Shown here piece by piece: positions 1-6,650 of a stretch of DNA of 14,073 nt. Both the position numbers and the translations under genes were made by a program. The notes below the pieces were generated by a model. That model saw only the letters and a program-made list of their open reading frames with translations. It had not been told where the DNA came from and searched no databases. Within the stretch, counting starts at the first letter, position 1. The number at the start of each line of letters is the position of its first letter. The stretch covers positions 1-14,073 of the forward strand of contig CABUOH010000012.1 in NCBI GenBank assembly GCA_902493085.1, in the 5' to 3' direction. This DNA is from an uncultured Sutterella sp. (GTDB lineage Bacteria > Pseudomonadota > Gammaproteobacteria > Burkholderiales > Burkholderiaceae_F).

Positions 1-390
1 CACTGTGATGATGAGAGGGCCTGCGGGAGATGAGTAGGTGCGCCAGTTGACGCCGTTTAGTTTGGCGCTGGCAAAGCCTGGAGCATCCGGGAGCGGCAGA
101 TAAGGTTGATCTTCGCGCTGCCAGACCGTGTTGTTGGCGGAGTCATATACCTGAACCACGATATGGTAGGACTGCGCGTCGCCGATGATGGTGAGGTGAT
201 TAGGATCGGCGAGGGGGAAGGAGTGGGGGACGGATTGCGCAAGCGACTCCGCCGTTTCCTTCAAGTGTGTGTCCAAAAATTGGTTGAATTCTGTCTGTGC
301 GGAGAAAAACGTTGCAGCGGCCGTTGTGAACCCGGCCGCTAGCAGTGCGCCGATCAGCGTGATCAGAAGCTTTCTGCGGATGGAATGCAT
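1..390 (-). CDS. Sensor histidine kinase, N-terminal part (cut by window edge)
   Basis: The first 130 codons of a membrane sensor kinase are visible; the gene continues beyond base 1. It starts at ATG 390-388, three bases after the response regulator stop, so the two are co-transcribed and probably translationally coupled. The start reads MHSIRRKLLITLIGALLAAG: a short basic N-terminus followed by one membrane helix (about residues 8-27). A periplasmic sensor segment follows, with motifs such as VYDSANNTVWQRED, PDAPGF and LNGVNWRTYSS. This layout (W-x-R, GF, W-R-x-Y, then a strand) resembles the N-terminus of QseC-type kinases. The second helix, HAMP, phospho-acceptor His and ATPase domains lie outside the window. 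The kinase call therefore rests on the pairing with the regulator and on the N-terminal architecture. The ligand cannot be read from this part. Confidence 0.8.
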   Translation of the reverse strand, partial: MHSIRRKLLITLIGALLAAGFTTAAATFFSAQTEFNQFLDTHLKETAESLAQSVPHSFPLADPNHLTIIGDAQSYHIVVQVYDSANNTVWQREDQPYLPLPDAPGFASAKLNGVNWRTYSSPAGPLIITV

Positions 391-393
391 GAA

Positions 394-1050
394 CTAGGTT
401 TCGAGAAGGTAGCCGACGCCGCGGACGGTTTTGATCGCACTGTCGGAGAGCTTCTTTCTCAGATGATGAATGTGAACTTCGATGGCGTTCGAGCCAACGG
501 TGTTGTCCCAGTTGTAGAGCTTTTCCTCAAGCTGAGAGCGGCTCCAGACGACGCCCTGACGTTCGGCAAGGGCGGCAAGCAACGCATATTCCTTGGAGGA
601 GAGAATGATGGGCTCGCCGTTAAATGTGACCTCTCGGGTCGCGGGAGAGATCTTCAGGGCGCCGCGCTCGATGATGGGATCCGCGCGACCGGCGGAGCGG
701 CGAAGCAGAGCGCGTACGCGAGCAGAGAGTTCATCAAGTTCGTAGGGCTTGATCAGATAGTCGTCCGCTCCGCTGTCGAGTCCCTTGACGCGGTCGTCAA
801 CGGTATCGCGGGCGGTCGTGACTAGCACGGGCGTCGGATCGCGGCGGGCGCGGAGCTCCTTGAGAACCTGAAGGCCGTCCTTGCCGGGGAGGCCTAAATC
901 CAGGATGACAAGGGAGAACGGCGTGGTCTTCAAGGCGAGCAGTGCGGATTGGCCGTCGCGAACCCAGTCGACCGCGTAGTCTTCGCTTTCAAGGAAGGCA
1001 ACAAGGCTTTCACCGATCATGTCATCGTCTTCAGCGACAAGAATTCTCAT
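394..1050 (-). CDS. qseB: OmpR/QseB-family response regulator
   Basis: A 218-residue two-component response regulator that would bind DNA when phosphorylated by the kinase encoded directly downstream. The receiver domain (about 1-115) has the acidic pocket EDDD (7-10), the phospho-acceptor Asp51 in ILDLGLPGKDG, Thr78/Thr79 in VLVTTARD and Lys101 in DDYLIKPY. The C-terminal winged-helix domain (about 125-218) carries EEKLYNWD, SNAIEVHIHHLRKKL and TVRGVGYLL, which are diagnostic of the QseB/PmrA/TctD branch of the OmpR family. The length is typical. A weak Shine-Dalgarno AAGAGA lies about 7 bases before ATG 1050. Its first 20 bases overlap the end of the upstream membrane-protein gene, so all three minus-strand genes probably form one transcript. 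The symbol marks closest family resemblance; the QseB regulon is not implied. Confidence 0.9.
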   Translation of the reverse strand: MRILVAEDDDMIGESLVAFLESEDYAVDWVRDGQSALLALKTTPFSLVILDLGLPGKDGLQVLKELRARRDPTPVLVTTARDTVDDRVKGLDSGADDYLIKPYELDELSARVRALLRRSAGRADPIIERGALKISPATREVTFNGEPIILSSKEYALLAALAERQGVVWSRSQLEEKLYNWDNTVGSNAIEVHIHHLRKKLSDSAIKTVRGVGYLLET

Positions 1051-1615
1051 GTTTTTTCTCTTGATATCGTTGATGCAGGCGGCAGAGCGAAGTCCTCAAC
1101 ACGACGGCTGCCATCAGGACAAGCAACATGAAACCAGGCAACGTTATCCTGACGTGCGTCAGTGTGGTTGTCGCTGTCATGAGCCATTCGGCCGCAGGCA
1201 TGAGGACAAGAGTCCAGAAAAGGGTCCATAGTACGGTGAAGAGAATGGCGAAGAGGCAGACCGCCGGCCTGCCGCCGCTTTGGGAGGCAAGCGAAACGGG
1301 GCCGCTGAATCGCCATTCGAGTGCGGGCACGACCCTTGCGGCCGAGCCTGCCGGACCATGCTTCCGGAGCCATTGCCCTATTGTATAGTCGCAAGACGAA
1401 GGCGGCAGATTCTCTTTTTCCTTTTTGCGCTTCAGACCGATCCGCCAGAGCAGCATTGTGAGGCACGCGGAGCCGAGCGCGACGCTGGCTGCGGCTTCGA
1501 CTGGGCCCGTGATGCGCGCCGTCGCGAAGAGCACCGCCATGAGGATGGCGGAGGTTCGATCCGCAAAGGCGAGAAGAAAAAGGATGGGAAGCGCCCAGTC
1601 GCTGATAAAATTCAT
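1031..1615 (-). CDS. Hypothetical four-helix membrane protein
   Basis: A 194-residue protein I do not recognise. Four hydrophobic stretches are visible: about residues 7-30 (WALPILFLLAF...), 36-58 (AAASVALGSACLTMLLW), 117-142 (VCLFAILFTVLWTLFWTLV) and 156-173 (LPGFMLLVLMAAVVL). A basic, Lys-rich segment (KRKKEKE) follows helix 2 and suggests a cytoplasmic loop. The C-terminus is also basic (RYQEKKHENSCR). The stop lies 20 bases inside the start of the response regulator gene, so it appears to be first gene of that operon. No clear Shine-Dalgarno precedes ATG 1615. A second minus-strand frame is also open here, but its product is Arg/His/Pro-rich and looks like a shadow. Coherent membrane helices make this frame the likely gene. 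Function unknown; a link to the two-component system is inferred only from position. Confidence 0.65.
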   Translation of the reverse strand: MNFISDWALPILFLLAFADRTSAILMAVLFATARITGPVEAAASVALGSACLTMLLWRIGLKRKKEKENLPPSSCDYTIGQWLRKHGPAGSAARVVPALEWRFSGPVSLASQSGGRPAVCLFAILFTVLWTLFWTLVLMPAAEWLMTATTTLTHVRITLPGFMLLVLMAAVVLRTSLCRLHQRYQEKKHENSCR

Positions 1616-1666
1616 GGCGATGCATTGGCGGAAAAGTCAAGGCATGATTATTGTAGAGGAAGAACC

Positions 1667-2071
1667 ATGGAACCTCGGGTGTATGAACCGTCGGATGGCA
1701 CGCGCATCGTCGCGCACGTTGTTTATGGCCTGCATGCCGCTTCGATTCTGCTCGGGCTGCTGACGGGCGCCTCCATCGCAGGCGCCTTCATTTTTTCATG
1801 GCCTTCCATTCTGGCAGTGATCCTGAACTACATCTTCCGCGGAGATGCGGAAGGAACCTACCTTGAGAGCCATTTTGCCTGGCAGATTCAAACCTTTTGG
1901 CTGGCTGCTCTCTGGCTTGTCGTGACCGGGCTGTTCGGCACCGCTCTGGTCTTTTTCGGGATCGGCCTCTTCATCTGGATCATCGGCTTTCTCGTGCTCG
2001 GCATATGGATTGCCTACCGCATTGGGTACGGCTGGCTCAGACTCGGACGCCATGCGGCGTTGCCTTTGTGA
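1667..2071 (+). CDS. Small DUF4870-like membrane protein
   Basis: A 134-residue integral membrane protein with three hydrophobic segments: roughly residues 14-39 (AHVVYGLHAASILLGLL...), 46-57 (WPSILAVILNYI) and 76-118 (WLAALWLVVTGLFGTALVFF and onward). Motifs such as YGLHAAS, WPSILAVILNY, LESHFAWQIQTFW and the C-terminal YRIGYGWLRL fit the small DUF4870-like membrane proteins common in Betaproteobacteria, whose biochemical role is not known. The frame stays open upstream to 1280, but ATG 1667 is preferred: it has AGAGGAAG about 5 bases upstream, and the upstream extension only shadows the divergent membrane gene. It lies 33 bases before yaeQ on the same strand, so the two are probably co-transcribed. 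Only 51 bases separate it from the divergent gene start at 1615. Confidence 0.85.
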   Translation: MEPRVYEPSDGTRIVAHVVYGLHAASILLGLLTGASIAGAFIFSWPSILAVILNYIFRGDAEGTYLESHFAWQIQTFWLAALWLVVTGLFGTALVFFGIGLFIWIIGFLVLGIWIAYRIGYGWLRLGRHAALPL

Positions 2072-2104
2072 GCTGAATCGCGAGAAGGGCAAAGGAATCA
2101 AAAA

Positions 2105-2668
2105 ATGGCTTTGGGAGCAACCGTCTACAAGGCGACGATTGACGTTTCGGACTTGGATCGGGACAGTTACGGCAACTACGTGCTCACGATCGCTCGGCAT
2201 CCCTCCGAAACAGAGGAGCGTTTGATGCTCCGCGTGCTGGCCTTTTGCAGACTGGCGGGAGAGAGATTGGAATTCGGTCGAGGGCTTTCGGCTGAAGGAG
2301 AGCCTGCACTTTGGGAGATAGACGATACGGGAGCGATCGTGCAGTGGATCGAGGTGGGATGCCCGGATGTCAAGCAGGTGAGAAAGGCGGCGGGCCGAAG
2401 CGAACATGTGCAGATCATTGCTTACGGCGAGGATCGCGTAGGTCCTTGGTGGGAAGCCAATAAGGGGGATTTCGCCAAGATCGGCAAGCTTGTGGTTGTC
2501 AGCGTGCCTGACGAACAAGTGACGGCTCTGGCTTCAATGGCGTCGCGCAACATGAAGCTTGCGGTCACGATTCAGGACGGCATTCTCTGGATCAGCGACG
2601 ACCATGATTCACTTCAGATCGAGGTGGCGATCCTGCAAACGGAACACGAGCGGTATTCAGACTTCTGA
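2105..2668 (+). CDS. yaeQ: YaeQ family protein
   Basis: A 187-residue soluble protein. The N-terminus MALGATVYKATIDVSDLDRD, the ARHPSETEERLMLRVLAF block, the central WIEVGCPD, and the C-terminal VTIQDGILWISDD are close matches to E. coli YaeQ (about 181 residues). YaeQ has a PD-(D/E)XK nuclease-like fold. The E. coli protein was first linked to haemolysin expression (RfaH suppression), but its true biochemical role is unsettled. Length and full-length similarity suggest an intact gene. A good Shine-Dalgarno (AAAGGAATC) lies about 8 bases before ATG 2105. It follows the DUF4870-like gene by 33 bases and is closed by the strong hairpin that begins right after its stop codon. Confidence 0.93.
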   Translation: MALGATVYKATIDVSDLDRDSYGNYVLTIARHPSETEERLMLRVLAFCRLAGERLEFGRGLSAEGEPALWEIDDTGAIVQWIEVGCPDVKQVRKAAGRSEHVQIIAYGEDRVGPWWEANKGDFAKIGKLVVVSVPDEQVTALASMASRNMKLAVTIQDGILWISDDHDSLQIEVAILQTEHERYSDF

Positions 2669-2703
2669 AGATGAAAAGTCGCCCGTCAGGCGACTTTTCA
2701 TCT
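2669..2703. terminator. Bidirectional Rho-independent terminator
   Basis: A perfect 15-bp inverted repeat with a 5-base loop: AGATGAAAAGTCGCC, CGTCA, GGCGACTTTTCATCT. The GC-rich core is flanked by A4 on one side and T4 on the other, so it works in both directions. It begins one base after the yaeQ stop and lies 37 bases beyond the truncated-hemoglobin stop on the opposite strand. It therefore ends both convergent transcripts. Confidence 0.9.
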
Positions 2704-2739
2704 GGCGAGTCGAAACAGTCCCGATGCGTCGAGAAGATG

Positions 2740-3123
2740 TCAAGACGTTCGGAGACTGTCCGCCACGCGCCAGAATGCTCCTTCGAGATAAAGTCGCAGT
2801 GACTCGTCCGACACTGTTTCTTGCAGGGCCGTGCGCATGCAGAGCATCCAAGCGTCGCGAGCTTCGCCGTCAATGCCGAAGCATCGGTGGCTTTCCCTCA
2901 ACATGGGCATGCCGTGGCGCTCCTGATAGAGCGCCGGGCCGCCGAGCCAAGTGCTGAGAAATTCGGTCATCCTCAGCTCATACTTGGAGAGGTCCTCCGG
3001 GTAGAGCCTGCGAAGTTTTTGCGCACCAGGAAGTGTCTGAAGAGCCTTGATGTAGGCTTTGACCAGCCGAATGACACCCTCTTCGCCACCCAGGTGTGCG
3101 TAGAGAGAATTGAGATTCGACAT
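2740..3123 (-). CDS. Group 2 (O-type) truncated hemoglobin
   Basis: A 127-residue heme protein of the 2-on-2 globin fold; family members bind oxygen and NO and several act in NO or peroxide handling. It opens with LYAHLGGEEGVIRLV (helices A/B). Tyr24 fits position B10, Tyr41 in RLYPEDL fits CD1, WLGGPALYQERHG is the group 2 signature, His79 in RESHRCFGI is the proximal F8 ligand, and Trp92 in RDAWMLCM is the G8 tryptophan of this group. The frame is open upstream to 3213, but ATG 3123 is chosen: TAAGGGGAAA lies 7 bases before it and the globin homology begins right there. It is the last gene of the cyd operon, 14 bases after ybgE, which suggests a role tied to cytochrome bd. No reductase domain is fused to it. 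Confidence 0.9.
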   Translation of the reverse strand: MSNLNSLYAHLGGEEGVIRLVKAYIKALQTLPGAQKLRRLYPEDLSKYELRMTEFLSTWLGGPALYQERHGMPMLRESHRCFGIDGEARDAWMLCMRTALQETVSDESLRLYLEGAFWRVADSLRTS

Positions 3124-3137
3124 GACGGCATTTCCCC

Positions 3138-3428
3138 TTATAAAAATACCTGCCAAGCACCGATCAGCAGCAGGCTCCAACCGACCGGCAACGAGAACAA
3201 TCTGCGCAGCCAATGGTTTTCGGGCTTGAAGCCGAAACCGCAGATCCAGCAGATGCTCATGCCTATCATCATGAGGACGAACCAGCCGTGAGGTACCGAT
3301 GCGCCGTCAGCGGCGACGGCGCGCGGATAGATCACGACCAGCGCTACAACGGCTGCCGCCGCCAGGATGGACAGCGTCCGGATGAATCCGTCGATGCCGG
3401 AAGTTTTCTTGGTCGGATTAGTGTTCAT
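3138..3428 (-). CDS. ybgE: Cyd operon protein YbgE (CydE)
   Basis: A 96-residue membrane protein in the position ybgE occupies in other proteobacterial cyd operons, after cydX. Helices are visible at about residues 18-36 (LSILAAAAVVALVVIYP), 47-65 (HGWFVLMMIGMSICWICGFG) and 76-95. The GFGFKP motif after the second helix corresponds to GVGFRP of E. coli YbgE (97 residues). Its exact role is unclear; it is associated with cytochrome bd but not needed for basic oxidase activity in E. coli. The start overlaps the last 11 bases of cydX and has no obvious Shine-Dalgarno, so translation is probably coupled to cydX. Confidence 0.85.
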   Translation of the reverse strand: MNTNPTKKTSGIDGFIRTLSILAAAAVVALVVIYPRAVAADGASVPHGWFVLMMIGMSICWICGFGFKPENHWLRRLFSLPVGWSLLLIGAWQVFL

Positions 3429-3507
3429 TCTTGGACAGGACGACTTCGACGACGGAAGCGAGAAGGATGGCGAAGGCCAGTCCCATTGCCCAGTAAAAGT
3501 AAGCCAT
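3418..3507 (-). CDS. cydX: Cytochrome bd oxidase small subunit CydX
   Basis: A 29-codon gene on the minus strand, from ATG 3507 to TAA 3420-3418. The product begins MAYFYWAMGLAFAILLASVV and ends VEVVLSKNEH: one membrane helix with an aromatic N-terminus (Y-F-Y-W-x-M-G), matching the M-W-Y-F-x-W-x-L-G start of the CydX/YbgT family. CydX is a single-helix subunit that stabilises the CydAB hemes. A clear Shine-Dalgarno (AGAGGAAAC) lies about 5 bases before the ATG. It lies 65 bases after cydB and overlaps ybgE by 11 bases. Family signature, ribosome site and position make this gene near certain despite its size. Confidence 0.92.
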   Translation of the reverse strand: MAYFYWAMGLAFAILLASVVEVVLSKNEH

Positions 3508-3526
3508 GGTTGTTTCCTCTTTCTGT

Positions 3527-3549
3527 CGGGACCAGCAGAGCCGGTCCCG
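3527..3549 (-). promoter_or_regulatory. Intercistronic hairpin between cydB and cydX
   Basis: An inverted repeat with 7-bp perfect arms (CGGGACC / GGTCCCG) and a 9-base loop lies in the 65-base gap between cydB and cydX, ending about 19 bases before the cydX start. It has no T-tract on the minus strand, so it is not a normal terminator. It could protect an mRNA 3' end or modulate cydX translation; this is inference. Confidence 0.5.
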
Positions 3550-3572
3550 GTTGTCGGTGTGGTCGCGCTCGA

Positions 3573-4712
3573 TCAGTAGAGCGAGTGCGAGTTCTTCTCG
3601 ATGTATTCGCTGTTGAGTTTGCCGCTCATGACCTTGTAGGCCCAGCCGGTGTAAAGGAGCACTAGCGGGAGGAAGATCAGCGTGACGAAGAGCATGATTT
3701 CAAGCGTCAGCTGCGAGCTCGTGCAGTCCCAAAGAGTGAGGCCGGCGTTGGGCATCGTCGAGGACGGCATGACGAACGGGAACATTGCCAACAGGGGCGT
3801 CAGGATGATGCCGAGCAGCGAGGCGGCCGAGAGTACGAAGGCAAATCCCGGCTTGTTCGCGCGGACCATGCCGGCTCCGCCGAGCGCACCGAGCACGCCG
3901 AGGGCGGGTACGAGCCAGAGCGCGGGAACGGAAGCGAAGTTGGAGAACCAGGCGCCGGCTTGGATTTCGACCGTCTTGGCGAGCGGATTGGCGGGCCCCG
4001 CCGGATCAAGACCGGCAACAGCGACGTAGCCGTCGATGCCTGCCCAGACCCAGAAGCCTCCGATCACAAAGAGAACAGCGGAGAGGATCCCGGCGATGAA
4101 GGCAACGTTGCGGGCGCGGGCCTGCAGGGCGCCTTCGGTGCGAAGCGTTAGGTAGTTGCCGCCGTGGGCCACGATCATGACAAGCGAAAGCACGCCGCAA
4201 AGGAGGCCAAACGGGTTGAGAAGACCGAAGAACGAGCCCGTATAGATCGGACGCATCGTTTCGTCAATGTGAAATGGTACGCCCTGCAGGAGGTTGCCGA
4301 AAGCAACGCCGCAGATAACAGGGGGGATGGCGGAGCCCAGGAACAGGAGCCAATCCCACGTTGCGCGCCATTTCGTGGCAGCTACCTTGGAGCGGAAGTC
4401 AAAGGCGACCGGGCGGAAGATGAGCGCCATCAGCAGGACGAGCATTGCCCAATAGAATCCGGAGAACGCGGTGGCGTACATCATCGGCCAAGCGGCGAAC
4501 ATGGCGCCGCCGCCGGTGATGAGCCAGACTTGATTTCCGTCCCAGTGAGGGGCGACGGAGTTGATCATCACGCGACGTTCGTTGTCGTCCTTGCCGAGGA
4601 ACGGCAGGAGAGAACCGACGCCCATGTCGTGGCCGTCCATGATGGCGAAGCCGACGAGCAGCACGCCGATGAAAAGCCACCAGATTACTTTGAGGATTTC
4701 ATAGTCGATCAT
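3573..4712 (-). CDS. cydB: Cytochrome bd quinol oxidase subunit II
   Basis: A 379-residue polytopic inner-membrane protein, the same length as E. coli CydB. It pairs with CydA in the cytochrome bd quinol:O2 oxidoreductase. Matches run end to end: MIDYEILKVIWWLFIGVLL at the start, DMGVGSLLPFLG, INSVAPHWDGNQVWLITGGG, FGNLLQGVPF, MFPFVMPSSTMPNAGLTLWD, and the C-terminal EKNSHSLY (NTHSLY in E. coli). Asp29 and Asp58 (HWDGNQ) are kept; Asp58 is implicated in proton delivery. Residue 28 is His where E. coli has Phe (DGHDMG against DGFDMG). A GAGG element lies about 9 bases before the ATG, and the gene follows cydA by 14 bases. Confidence 0.97.
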   Translation of the reverse strand: MIDYEILKVIWWLFIGVLLVGFAIMDGHDMGVGSLLPFLGKDDNERRVMINSVAPHWDGNQVWLITGGGAMFAAWPMMYATAFSGFYWAMLVLLMALIFRPVAFDFRSKVAATKWRATWDWLLFLGSAIPPVICGVAFGNLLQGVPFHIDETMRPIYTGSFFGLLNPFGLLCGVLSLVMIVAHGGNYLTLRTEGALQARARNVAFIAGILSAVLFVIGGFWVWAGIDGYVAVAGLDPAGPANPLAKTVEIQAGAWFSNFASVPALWLVPALGVLGALGGAGMVRANKPGFAFVLSAASLLGIILTPLLAMFPFVMPSSTMPNAGLTLWDCTSSQLTLEIMLFVTLIFLPLVLLYTGWAYKVMSGKLNSEYIEKNSHSLY

Positions 4713-4726
4713 GTCAGAGCCTCGGC

Positions 4727-6277
4727 TTAGTTGCGTTCAAAGTGATAACGGCCGGTGCCGAGGGCGCTCGGGCCGCGCTTGCTGATGCGGATCATCAGCC
4801 ACATCTCCACGACCAGAAGGGCGGTGTAGAGGACGCCGAAGCCCAGAAGCGAGCCGGCAACGTCCCCCGCCGTCAGAGCGGAGACGGAGAGGTGAGTCGG
4901 AAGGACGTTGTAGATGGTCCAGGGCTGACGGCCGAATTCGGCAACGAACCAGCCGGCTTCACTGGCAATCCAAGGCAACGGCAGGGCCAGCACGGCCAGA
5001 CGCAGATACCAGGTCTTGTCGGCGATTTCCTTCCGGAAGGAATAGAAGAGACCGAGGGCAAAGACGAGGGCCATGGCGAGCCCCGAGCCGACCATGATGC
5101 GGAAGGACCAGAACATCGGAGTAACGGACGGAATCGTGTCGGAGGCGGCCTGCTTGATCATTTCGGGCGTGGCGGCGGCGACGTCGTTCGTGTAGCGCTT
5201 CAGGAGAAGACCGAATCCGAGGTCGTCACGCACGGCGAGGAATTGCTCGCGAAGCTGTTCGTTGGACGGATCCTTGCGGAGCTGCTCAAGTACGCCGACG
5301 GCTTTTTGGCCGTTGACGATGCGCTGTTCAGCCTGAGCCGTAAGCTCCTTGATGCCCGGAATTTCGGTCGAAAGGGAGCGCGTGCCCATCAGGCCGAAGA
5401 GCCAGGGAAGGTCGATCTGGGCGTGATTCATCTGGGCATCTTCGTCGGGGATCGCGAAGAGCGTGAGCGGAGCAGGGGCTTCATGAGTTTCCCAGATGGC
5501 TTCCATGGCGGCGATCTTCGTCGGCTGATCCTTCGTGACGAGGTAGCCGGATTCGTCGCCCATCTGGATGGTCATCAAGGTGGCGATCATGCCGAAAACA
5601 GCAGCAAGACGGAAGGACGAACGGGCGAACTGCAGATCCTGACGGCGGAGCATGTAATAAGCGGAGATGGCCATGACGAAGATGGCGCCCGTCATGTAGC
5701 CGCCGGCAACGGTATGGACAAACTTGGCCTGAGCCCATTCATTGGTGAGAACAGCCCAGAAGTCGACCATTTCCATTCGCATCGTCTGAAAGTTGAACTC
5801 TGCGCCGACGGGATTCATCATCCAGCCATTGGCCACGAGAATCCAAAGGGCGGAGAGGTTGGAGCCTACGGCCATGAGAATCGTGGCGGCCAGGTGCTTA
5901 CCCTTGGAGAGGCGATTCCAGCCGAAGAAGAATAGGCCGATGAAGGTGGACTCGAGGAAGAAGGCCATCAAACCTTCAATTGCGAGCGGTGCACCGAAGA
6001 TGTCTCCCACATAGTGGGAGTAGTAGGCCCAGTTCGTACCGAACTGGAATTCCATGGTGATGCCGGTGGCAACGCCGAGAGCGAAGTTAATCCCGAAGAG
6101 TTTGCCCCAGAAGCGGGTCATGTCTTTGTAGATTTCCTTGCCGGTAAGGACGTACGTTACTTCCATGGCCACGAGCATGAACGATAGTCCGAGCGTCAGG
6201 GGCACGAAGATGAAGTGGTACATCGCGGTCACCGCAAACTGAAGGCGGGACAGGTCAACAAGATCAGATGGGATCAT
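4727..6277 (-). CDS. cydA: Cytochrome bd quinol oxidase subunit I
   Basis: A 516-residue heme-bearing subunit of the high-affinity bd oxidase, which oxidises quinol and reduces oxygen to water without pumping protons. His21 (TAMYHF) corresponds to E. coli His19, the axial ligand near the active-site hemes, and His188 (KFVHTV) to the heme b558 ligand His186. The FRIMV Met in the C-terminal half matches the other b558 ligand. The quinol-loop pair Lys/Glu is kept in TKIAAME. The long insert (VLEQLRKDPSNEQLREQF to LLLKRYT) puts it in the long-Q-loop E. coli-type subfamily. ATG 6277 has CTGGAG upstream and is followed directly by full CydA homology. It lies 15 bases after cydP. No cydDC transporter genes, needed to assemble this oxidase in E. 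coli, are in the window. Confidence 0.98.
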   Translation of the reverse strand: MIPSDLVDLSRLQFAVTAMYHFIFVPLTLGLSFMLVAMEVTYVLTGKEIYKDMTRFWGKLFGINFALGVATGITMEFQFGTNWAYYSHYVGDIFGAPLAIEGLMAFFLESTFIGLFFFGWNRLSKGKHLAATILMAVGSNLSALWILVANGWMMNPVGAEFNFQTMRMEMVDFWAVLTNEWAQAKFVHTVAGGYMTGAIFVMAISAYYMLRRQDLQFARSSFRLAAVFGMIATLMTIQMGDESGYLVTKDQPTKIAAMEAIWETHEAPAPLTLFAIPDEDAQMNHAQIDLPWLFGLMGTRSLSTEIPGIKELTAQAEQRIVNGQKAVGVLEQLRKDPSNEQLREQFLAVRDDLGFGLLLKRYTNDVAAATPEMIKQAASDTIPSVTPMFWSFRIMVGSGLAMALVFALGLFYSFRKEIADKTWYLRLAVLALPLPWIASEAGWFVAEFGRQPWTIYNVLPTHLSVSALTAGDVAGSLLGFGVLYTALLVVEMWLMIRISKRGPSALGTGRYHFERN

Positions 6278-6292
6278 TGAGGACTCCAGATG

Positions 6293-6496
6293 TTATTTGG
6301 TTGGATTGGCTTGAGCAGATGTCTCCGAGGCGCCCAGCACGACGTTTCCGACAACGTCGGCATTCACTTCGGGACGATGCTCGGGACTGAAGAAGAAGTA
6401 CCAGAGGCCGAAGATGAAGAGAAGCTTGCATGCGATCACGATTGCGATTTCGCGACCGAGCTTTGAGTTGCCGGGGGAGACGTTGTTGGTTTTCAT
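6293..6496 (-). CDS. cydP: Cytochrome oxidase putative small subunit CydP
   Basis: A 67-residue single-helix protein, first gene of the cyd operon. The visible pattern is a short polar N-terminus, then LGREIAIVIACKLLFIFGLW, then YFFFSPEHRPEV, followed by a polar tail (residues about 41-67). The R-E-I-A-x-V-x-x-x-K-L-x-x-x-F-x-L-W...F-F-S pattern is that of the CydP family, small proteins encoded directly upstream of cydA in many Beta- and Gammaproteobacteria. Their function is still putative. ATG 6496 is chosen because the helix begins shortly after it. A GTG at 6520 would add eight residues (MLPSYSPT). Neither start has a clear Shine-Dalgarno, so the start is uncertain. Confidence 0.75.
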   Translation of the reverse strand: MKTNNVSPGNSKLGREIAIVIACKLLFIFGLWYFFFSPEHRPEVNADVVGNVVLGASETSAQANPTK

Positions 6497-6520
6497 TGTT
6501 GGGGAATACGACGGAAGCAC

Positions 6521-6641
6521 ATCAACAAGCTCATGCTAAAGCTGTCCGCGCGGAAATAATCATCGGAATGATCTGTCAAAACTTGTAAATTGACGAAAAC
6601 AACGAGAATGTGTCAGCATGTCAGTCAGTTTGGCATGAAGG
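6521..6641. promoter_or_regulatory. Divergent promoter region cydP / PAS-AAA regulator
   Basis: About 120 bases separate the two divergent genes, and several symmetric elements are packed into them. On the minus strand there is a consensus -35 hexamer TTGACA (6579-6574) pointing at cydP, with an unclear AT-rich -10 about 14-16 bases on. Dyads are GTCAA-N10-TTGAC (6575-6594), ATCAT-N4-ATGAT (6559-6572) and the perfect palindrome TCCGCGCGGA (6545-6554). The 10-base direct repeat ATGTCAGTCA occurs at 6618 and again at 6651, over the regulator start. I do not see a canonical FNR site (TTGAT-N4-ATCAA). Assigning any element to a given regulator is inference. Confidence 0.5.
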
Positions 6642-6645
6642 GTGG
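6638..6645 (+). promoter_or_regulatory. Ribosome binding site deciding the regulator start
   Basis: AAGGGTGG ends 5 bases before ATG 6651. The earlier in-frame GTG at 6642 falls inside this purine-rich element, so ATG 6651 is the more likely start. Confidence 0.55.
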
Positions 6646-6650
6646 CATAT

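Noticed and set aside
1047..1640. A long minus-strand frame overlapping the four-helix membrane gene
   Set aside because: The product is rich in Arg, His and Pro without domain character, and the alternative frame gives coherent membrane helices.
1625..1653. A possible promoter TTGGCG...TTATTG for the DUF4870-like/yaeQ operon
   Set aside because: Both hexamers are weak matches, and the start site would fall almost on the ribosome site.
1280..1666. A long N-terminal extension of the DUF4870-like protein
   Set aside because: It lies antisense to the membrane gene, is Arg/Glu-rich and low in family character. ATG 1667 has a good ribosome site at the point where similarity begins.
3124..3213. 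A 30-residue N-terminal extension of the truncated hemoglobin
   Set aside because: It overlaps ybgE and precedes a better ribosome site (TAAGGGGAAA) placed correctly for ATG 3123.
4742..5935. A 397-codon open frame on the plus strand inside cydA
   Set aside because: It is antisense to a fully matching cydA, with the His/Glu/Gly-rich composition typical of a codon-bias shadow.
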